Of a stretch of DNA of 46,623 bases, positions 42,198 through 46,623 are shown piece by piece (positions within the stretch are counted from its first letter, which is position 1; the number at the start of each line of letters is the position of its first letter). The notes under the pieces were generated by a model. It did no database searches. It was not told the origin of the DNA and saw only the letters and a program-made list of their open reading frames with translations. Both the position numbers and the translations under genes were made by a program. Source of the DNA: Candidatus Hermodarchaeum yapensis (GTDB lineage: Archaea; Asgardarchaeota; Hermodarchaeia; Hermodarchaeales; Hermodarchaeaceae); the NCBI GenBank assembly GCA_016840405.1, contig JAEOSK010000021.1:1-46623 (forward strand). The letters are read 5' to 3'.

Positions 42198-42785
42198 TTA
42201 CGTCTCCGTGAAGAGTTTGTCCATTAATCGAGTTGCAAGGTCTAAAAAGGCGTCGTGAACATTCCTCCCATCAAAGGCGCTTGTTTCATAATAATTCCCT
42301 TTCATTCGGTCTGTCGCCTGTTTAGCAGCGTATTCAGACACTTCTCGTTCATGGTCTAAATCAATCTTATTTGCTAACAAAAGTCTCTCATAGTCTGAAC
42401 CTAATACTTCCTCTACTTCATCAATCCACCGAGATTCGATTGCCGATGCAGACGAGGCACGGGTCACATCAAAAACAAAGACGGCGGCATTGGCTCCTGT
42501 GTAATATCGTTGCCGCATGGTTCGAAACCGCTCCTGTCCCCCGGTATCGAACATTTGCAGCTTTAGTTTTCGTCCTTTAACATCCAAAATTTTGGTTACA
42601 ACATTTACACCAATGCTTGGCTTGTAATCATGATCGAATTTATTCTCCGCAAACCGACGAACCAGACTAGTTTTTCCTACGCCCCAATCACCACAAAACA
42701 CGACTTTCACCACATATTGTGCTTCCTGAGATTCGTCAGTTTCAGAGCTTTCAATGTCATTAGGAAAAGGGGATATGGTCCTCAC
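42198..42785 (-). CDS. Rab/Ras-like small GTPase
   Basis: 195 aa, GTG start. G1 GDWGVGKT (32-39), G3 DTGGQERF (80-87), G4 NKID (139-142) and G5 ETSA (167-170) are all present, so it should bind and hydrolyse GTP. Switch I reads KPSIGVNVV, with Ser57 where Rab/Ras have Thr. The G3 is DTGGQ, intermediate between Rab (DTAGQ) and Arf (DVGGQ). There is an N-terminal extension of about 25 residues, acidic and Ser-rich. The C-terminus (MDKLFTET) has no cysteine, so no prenylation site for membrane anchoring. Asgard archaea carry many such GTPases. The DUF885 gene follows by 4 bp. Confidence 0.93.
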   Translation of the reverse strand: MRTISPFPNDIESSETDESQEAQYVVKVVFCGDWGVGKTSLVRRFAENKFDHDYKPSIGVNVVTKILDVKGRKLKLQMFDTGGQERFRTMRQRYYTGANAAVFVFDVTRASSASAIESRWIDEVEEVLGSDYERLLLANKIDLDHEREVSEYAAKQATDRMKGNYYETSAFDGRNVHDAFLDLATRLMDKLFTET

Positions 42786-42813
42786 CTCTTCTAACCATTC
42801 AGCACCAGCTTAG

Positions 42814-42826
42814 GTAAGAGTCTTAC
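42814..42826. promoter_or_regulatory. Perfect dyad between TATA box and start of the GTPase gene
   Basis: GTAAGA-G-TCTTAC, arms of 6 bp around one base. It lies between the minus-strand TATA-like element at 42854-42861 and the GTG at 42785, across the predicted start near 42832. Position is that expected for a repressor operator. Confidence 0.35.
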
Positions 42827-42853
42827 GTTTGGAAAGAACAAACGATTGCTCCA

Positions 42854-42861
42854 CTTTTATT
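42854..42861 (-). promoter_or_regulatory. TATA-like box for the GTPase gene
   Basis: Minus strand reads ATAAAAGT; predicted start near 42832, leader about 47 nt. Confidence 0.35.
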
Positions 42862-42890
42862 CATCCCAGGAATGAAATCTGAGAATTGAA

Positions 42891-42993
42891 GAAGGAAGCG
42901 AAGGTGCCATTGAAAAGGTGAAGGGAGGGGGAGCGAGGGGAGGGCGAGGAACGATGCGGACACAACATTACATCATATCCCTTCGCTTCCTTC
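42891..42993 (-). ncRNA. Candidate structured RNA (or GTPase mRNA leader)
   Basis: A perfect 14-bp inverted repeat, GAAGGAAGCGAAGG at 42891-42904 with its complement at 42980-42993, encloses 75 bases. On the minus strand a TATA-like TTTAAATA (43015-43022) lies about 26 nt before 42993, so a transcript would begin almost exactly at the outer stem base. The enclosed sequence is strongly strand-biased: plus strand G-rich with four G-runs (42923-42925, 42927-42931, 42937-42940, 42942-42944) that fit a G-quadruplex, minus strand C-rich. The rest of the gap 42786-43120 shows no gene. It could be a free-standing RNA or the 5' leader of the GTPase gene. I recognise no known RNA family here. Confidence 0.4.
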
Positions 42994-43014
42994 AAGAGAG
43001 TGGTTTCTGCAAAT

Positions 43015-43022
43015 TATTTAAA
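43015..43022 (-). promoter_or_regulatory. TATA-like box before the inverted repeat
   Basis: The minus strand reads TTTAAATA; its centre is about 26 nt from the outer base of the 14-bp stem at 42993. No A-rich BRE is obvious. Confidence 0.4.
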
Positions 43023-43120
43023 CTCCTCAACTGCAGAGCAAAAACTAGCTCGTTTTTTCTTGTATGGAGTAGCATTTTTTAGTTCACAGAATTTGGTTTG
43101 CTAAGTGAACCGATGAAAAG

Positions 43121-43369
43121 CTAATCTTTTCGGATGATTTGTGAAACCATAAGAGTTAGGGTTTCTTTTACTCCGTCTGTGGGTCGGAGTTTTTTGAAGA
43201 TGAATTCATTAAGCTTCTCTTCATTGGCTACTTCAATGAGACAAAAGATATCATGGATTCCGTAGACAGATGAAATTTCTTTCACCATCGGTAAATCTTT
43301 CAACGCATCAAATATTGTATCGGTGAGGGGAGGATCAACATCAATGAGGATAATCGCGGTTAAGGTCAT
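43121..43369 (-). CDS. Stand-alone Lrp/AsnC ligand-binding (RAM) domain protein
   Basis: 82 aa. The ferredoxin-like RAM fold is visible as LTAIILIDVDPPLTDTIFDALKDLPMVKEISSVYGIHDIFCLIEVAN and ending TDGVKETLTLMVSQ. There is no helix-turn-helix, so it cannot bind DNA on its own; such proteins usually bind amino acids or modulate full-length Lrp regulators. The gene starts 61 bp after the TnpB coding end, so its upstream control region overlaps the transposon's 3' end. A minus-strand AAATATAG (43418-43425) could serve as its promoter. Confidence 0.88.
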   Translation of the reverse strand: MTLTAIILIDVDPPLTDTIFDALKDLPMVKEISSVYGIHDIFCLIEVANEEKLNEFIFKKLRPTDGVKETLTLMVSQIIRKD

Positions 43370-43470
43370 AAATTAACAGCCCCGTCAATAGACAATCAAC
43401 CTTTCAGTTCCCGCTTTCTATATTTGTGAACTACTCCACACTAATTGGTGGAGTTTCCTGCTTCGACGCT
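43370..43470 (-). mobile_element. Right end of TnpB element and probable omega-RNA 3' region
   Basis: The 3' end of tnpB reads GTGGAGTAGTTCAC, a sequence commonly seen at the end of IS200/IS605-group tnpB genes. A stem AGTTC/GAACT (43406-43410 with 43428-43432) overlaps the stop codon. In known elements the guide (omega) RNA comes from this part and extends just past the right end. Exact end not fixed. Confidence 0.4.
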
Positions 43471-44636
43471 TCAGTTACCACTGACAGCTCCACAGGCCCA
43501 ACCCGAGGTTCCCTCGGTGTTATAATGGACACAAGTCCTATCATCTTAATATTTTTTGCGGCATTGATGTCCCGGTCAAGAAGCTTACCACATGCAGGGC
43601 AGATCCATACTCGGTCTTCCAAAGAGAGTGCCATATTGATGTGACCACAGTTATGACACCGCTTTGATGTGGGTGCAAACAAGCCCACCTCAATTAGAGT
43701 TTTGCCATACCATTCGGCTTTATACCGTAACATTCTAAGGAACTGGGACCAGGCGGCTCCAGCTACCGACTTGGCAAGCTGCCGATTACGTAACAATCCG
43801 TAGACGTTGAGACTCTCCACCATGATTGCTTGGTTCTCGCGAATCAATCGGGTCGAGAGCTTCTGCTGAAAGTCCGCCCGCTGATTAACTACTCGCTCAT
43901 AGCAGCGAGCCAATCGCTGTCGCGCTTTTTCCCAGTTTCGACTCCCCTGCACCTTTTTGCTTAATCTGTGATGCAGGCACTGAAGACGTTTCAATGCATT
44001 TCGTAGAAAGCGTGGATTCCCAACCTTTTCACCAGTACACATAGTGACATAGTTCGTCAATCCAACATCAACCCCAACCGACGTCTGGTCCGTCGCCTGT
44101 GGCTTCGGAGGCGGGACTTTTCCATCGTCGACTATAATCGAGATGAAAAACTTGCCCGTGACGGTCGAAACAATAGTACAGGTTTTTGGAGTACCCGTGA
44201 ACCTTCGATGGATAATAGTCATAACCGCCCCAATCTTAGGGAGATTGACTCGCCCCTTAACAAAATCAACAGTGAAAAACTGGGGCACATCAAAGGATTG
44301 CCGATGCGCCTTGCGCCGTTTGAACTTTGGATAACCTGGCTGTTCCTTGCCATTAGTGATGCGGCGAAAGAAGTGTTGGAAGGCTATGTGGAGGCGCTTA
44401 GCCGCTTGTTGGAGAGATTGGGAGTATACGTCTTTGAGAAAAGGGTGATTTTCCTTTAGTTCTACTAGACGGTTGTTCAGGTCGAACCAGCTTAGGTTCG
44501 TTCCATCCATTTCATAGCTTTTCTTCTTGGTTTCCAATGCCCAGTTATAGACAAAGCGACAAGCATCATTGGTTTTCCGAATCCGCTCTCGTTGCATTTG
44601 ATTTGGGTAGAGGCGATACCTGAAGCTCCTGAGCAT
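43431..44636 (-). CDS. tnpB: TnpB (IS200/IS605-type RNA-guided nuclease, solitary)
   Basis: 401 aa, intact. N-terminal LRSFRYRLYPNQMQRERIRKT is the usual TnpB start. RuvC residues: Asp190 in SVGVDVGLTNY, Glu274 in IMVESLNV, Asp354/356 in LLDRDINAAKNI. The zinc finger is C327-x2-C330 and C346-x2-C349. All RuvC motifs are intact, so it may be an active RNA-guided DNA nuclease. No tnpA is adjacent, so movement would need another TnpA. The C-terminus SVE ends at the conserved GTGGAGTAG, consistent with an element end. It was probably inserted between the RAM-domain gene and MetRS. Confidence 0.93.
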   Translation of the reverse strand: MLRSFRYRLYPNQMQRERIRKTNDACRFVYNWALETKKKSYEMDGTNLSWFDLNNRLVELKENHPFLKDVYSQSLQQAAKRLHIAFQHFFRRITNGKEQPGYPKFKRRKAHRQSFDVPQFFTVDFVKGRVNLPKIGAVMTIIHRRFTGTPKTCTIVSTVTGKFFISIIVDDGKVPPPKPQATDQTSVGVDVGLTNYVTMCTGEKVGNPRFLRNALKRLQCLHHRLSKKVQGSRNWEKARQRLARCYERVVNQRADFQQKLSTRLIRENQAIMVESLNVYGLLRNRQLAKSVAGAAWSQFLRMLRYKAEWYGKTLIEVGLFAPTSKRCHNCGHINMALSLEDRVWICPACGKLLDRDINAAKNIKMIGLVSIITPREPRVGPVELSVVTEASKQETPPISVE

Positions 44637-44920
44637 AATATTATGTTCAGCAACGAACTATTTGAAGTCTGCAATTCATCGTCGCCTTGAAGGATTAGGT
44701 CTTCTTGGGGATAGATCAATCCAAAAGTAGATGAAAACCCGCGATTTGTAATCTGTTCCGAATTCGAGCCTCCAGTGATGCCCTATTTCATAGAAGTCAT
44801 GCACGAAATCATTGAACGAGAATGAAAAACTTCAAAGGTAAGTCGTGACCATGTGAAGTATCCCCTCACAGTCAAGGTCATACTGTGAATCTGGACTCTT
44901 TATTCAAAGGAGGGATCATC
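44637..44920. other. Intergenic region between TnpB element and methionyl-tRNA synthetase
   Basis: About 280 bases. The part next to tnpB should contain the element's left end, but I cannot fix it. AAAGGAGGG (44906-44914) near the right edge is the ribosome-binding site of MetRS. No tRNA or other gene seen. Confidence 0.5.
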
Positions 44921-46600
44921 TTGAACTTATCTAAATCTGATAAAATCCTTGTCACATGTGGATTACCCTATGCGAACGGTTCTGCCCACCTTGGCCACCT
45001 TCGCACCTATATTCCGGGTGACGCGTATACTAGATACCTCAAGCGATTTGGCCTTGACGTGATATTTTTCTGTGGATCTGATACTCATGGTGCCCCTATT
45101 GAACTCGCTGCTGTGCAGGCAGGTCTTTCCCCCAAGGAATTTACCGAGAAATACCACACCCACTATAAAAGCATCTTTGAGAGATTGAATATCAACGTCG
45201 ATTTATATGGGACCACCGAAGCACCGTATCATTATCGGAGAGCCCAAACCATTATTCGAATTCTTGAGAAAAATGGGCACATCGAAACTCGAGAAGTTGG
45301 ATTACCCTATTGTGAAACCTGCCAAACATTTCTAGCTGATCGATTTCTTACAGGAACATGTCCCTATTGTGGGGCTCAAGCCCGTGGTGATGAATGTGAC
45401 CAAGGCTGTCAAAGGTACCTTGACGCAGATCAGCTCATCGACCCCCGATGTGTAACTTGTGGGAATCCGTCTATCATAAAGAAAACACGCCATCACTTCT
45501 TCAAACTGCCTGACTTCACTGATTTCCTCATCAAGTATAATGAGCAATTGAAAGGAACTCCCCTTGCGAGAAATTATGCCCTAGGCTGGATTCGGCAAGG
45601 GCTTAAAGAATGGAACATCTCACGTAACCTAAAGTGGGGTATTCCATACCCGGATGACGATGAACTTGTACTCTATGTTTGGGCAGAAAATTATGCAGGT
45701 TATATCTCTTTTACCGAGGAATGGGCGCGGCAGAAAGGTGCTGACTGGGAAAAGTACTGGATTCGCGACGGAAAGCTCGTTCACTTCATAGGAGCAGACA
45801 TTGTTTACCATCATGCAATCTTTTGGCCAGCAATACTCAAGGGCGCTAACTACAATACACCATATGCTGTCGTCGCAAGCGGCATGGTCAAAGTCGAAGG
45901 TCACGGACTATCAAAGAGCCGTGGATTCGTCATTGATATCGAAGACGATTTCATCAAGAACCAAATTGACCTTGATGCAGTCCGATATTATATGCTATCT
46001 TACACAGGGTTTACCAAGGACCTGGATTTTGTCTGGAAGGACTTTCAAACCAAAATGAACAACGAACTGGTCGGTATTTTCGGAAATTATGCATACCGAG
46101 TGCTTTTATTTATTCATAAAAACTACGGGAAAATTCCTGAAGGCTCCCTTACTCCAGAGACTAAGCAGAAGATCACTCAGACAATCGAATCTGTTCAGAA
46201 ATCAGTGGATGAATTTCGGTTCAAAGAAGCGATAGACAATACTATGCAACTTGCCGCGTATGGAAACACAACCTTTCAACAATGTGAACCTTGGAAATCA
46301 ATCAAAGAAGACTCTACACGTTGCCAAAGCGATTTGTATCAATGTCTACAACTCCTCAAGGCTATCGCCATTTTAATTGAACCAGCAATGCCAACTGTAG
46401 CGGAGCGCCTCTGGCTACAAGTAGGTCAAACCGGAAATGTTCACGAAACCACGGTGAAAGATTGTCTAGAGCCACTTACCTCTGAAATAAAACTACCTAA
46501 ACCAAAGGTCCTATTTACAAAAATGCCCGATGAAATCGTTGAAAAAATGAGCACAATACTGACCCACCGTATCAAATCTGCGAGATCAAAAGCGAATTAG
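44921..46600 (+). CDS. metG: Methionyl-tRNA synthetase
   Basis: 559 aa from TTG 44921. The TTG start is chosen because a perfect AAAGGAGGG ends 7 nt before it; an in-frame GTG 44885 has no such site. HIGH motif is HLGHLR (in GLPYANGSAHLGHLRTYIPGD), KMSKS is the variant GLSKSRG (in VKVEGHGLSKSRGFVID), and the knuckle zinc ligands are seen as CETC, CPYC, CDQGC and CVTC. The anticodon-binding helices follow (FVWKDFQTKMNNELVGIFGNYAYRVLLF). The C-terminal tRNA-binding OB domain of longer enzymes is absent; this is common in archaea, where it may be a separate protein. The gene ends 23 bp before the right edge. Confidence 0.96.
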   Translation: MNLSKSDKILVTCGLPYANGSAHLGHLRTYIPGDAYTRYLKRFGLDVIFFCGSDTHGAPIELAAVQAGLSPKEFTEKYHTHYKSIFERLNINVDLYGTTEAPYHYRRAQTIIRILEKNGHIETREVGLPYCETCQTFLADRFLTGTCPYCGAQARGDECDQGCQRYLDADQLIDPRCVTCGNPSIIKKTRHHFFKLPDFTDFLIKYNEQLKGTPLARNYALGWIRQGLKEWNISRNLKWGIPYPDDDELVLYVWAENYAGYISFTEEWARQKGADWEKYWIRDGKLVHFIGADIVYHHAIFWPAILKGANYNTPYAVVASGMVKVEGHGLSKSRGFVIDIEDDFIKNQIDLDAVRYYMLSYTGFTKDLDFVWKDFQTKMNNELVGIFGNYAYRVLLFIHKNYGKIPEGSLTPETKQKITQTIESVQKSVDEFRFKEAIDNTMQLAAYGNTTFQQCEPWKSIKEDSTRCQSDLYQCLQLLKAIAILIEPAMPTVAERLWLQVGQTGNVHETTVKDCLEPLTSEIKLPKPKVLFTKMPDEIVEKMSTILTHRIKSARSKAN

Positions 46601-46623
46601 GCACTTTCAACATAATTTCTTAG

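Noticed and set aside
42905..42979. G-quadruplex motif taken alone
   Set aside because: G-rich tracts are common by chance; only its position inside the stem and after a TATA box makes it worth noting, so it is reported as part of the RNA candidate.
1..46623. tRNA, rRNA and CRISPR array
   Set aside because: I found no tRNA cloverleaf, no rRNA segment and no regularly spaced direct repeats.

Overview
The window reads as a piece of an archaeal chromosome, most probably from an Asgard archaeon. The archaeal side rests on TATA-like promoters about 26 nt before plausible transcription starts, a COG1340-type coiled-coil protein, an archaeal-style long-chain prenyl synthase, HMG-CoA reductase, a stand-alone Lrp RAM domain and beta-CASP nucleases. 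The Asgard side rests on eukaryote-like genes found together: a Rab/Ras-like GTPase, three proteins with a gelsolin-like domain, and a V4R/TRAPP-like protein. I cannot place it within the Asgards (Thor-, Heimdall/Hod- or Loki-type) from sequence alone.

Layout. 1-3827 is one very long open frame on the minus strand for a membrane-anchored surface protein, cut by the left edge. 3987-12155 mixes fatty-acid/acyl-CoA genes (two crotonases, an acyl-CoA ligase, a classical thiolase) with a TIM-barrel/PHP hydrolase pair and a beta-CASP nuclease that has a long leader. 12194-13920 holds two divergent metallo-beta-lactamase hydrolases. 14334-17672 is a tight four-gene minus-strand operon of two thiolase-fold proteins, both lacking the usual catalytic residues, and two DUF35 zinc-ribbon/OB partners. 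17923-25991 holds two small orphans, an M29 aminopeptidase, a TldD/TldE pair, a radical SAM protein, a flavin reductase and a sirtuin. 26109-28955 pairs an FGGY sugar/polyol kinase with a LarA-type (nickel-pincer) racemase homologue. 29086-36645 contains a winged-helix protein, the V4R/TRAPP-like protein, class II HMG-CoA reductase, a second beta-CASP protein and three gelsolin-like paralogues, one coupled to a polytopic membrane protein. 36702-42785 holds an M24 peptidase, the coiled-coil protein, the prenyl synthase, agmatinase, a DUF885 metallopeptidase and the Rab-like GTPase. 42786-43120 has no gene but contains a strong inverted repeat placed exactly where a minus-strand TATA box would start a transcript, a candidate structured RNA. 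A RAM-domain gene, a solitary intact TnpB and methionyl-tRNA synthetase close the window.

Themes. Acyl-CoA metabolism (3987-4751, 8364-12155, 14334-17672) and isoprenoid lipid synthesis (HMG-CoA reductase, prenyl synthase) dominate metabolism. Peptide degradation is well represented (M29, M24, DUF885, TldD/E). The eukaryote-like genes could form a small-GTPase/cytoskeleton module, but this is inference from proximity. Shine-Dalgarno sequences are common, often GTGAGG or GAGG about 9 nt before the start; several starts below were moved downstream on that basis. No tRNA, rRNA or CRISPR array was recognised.
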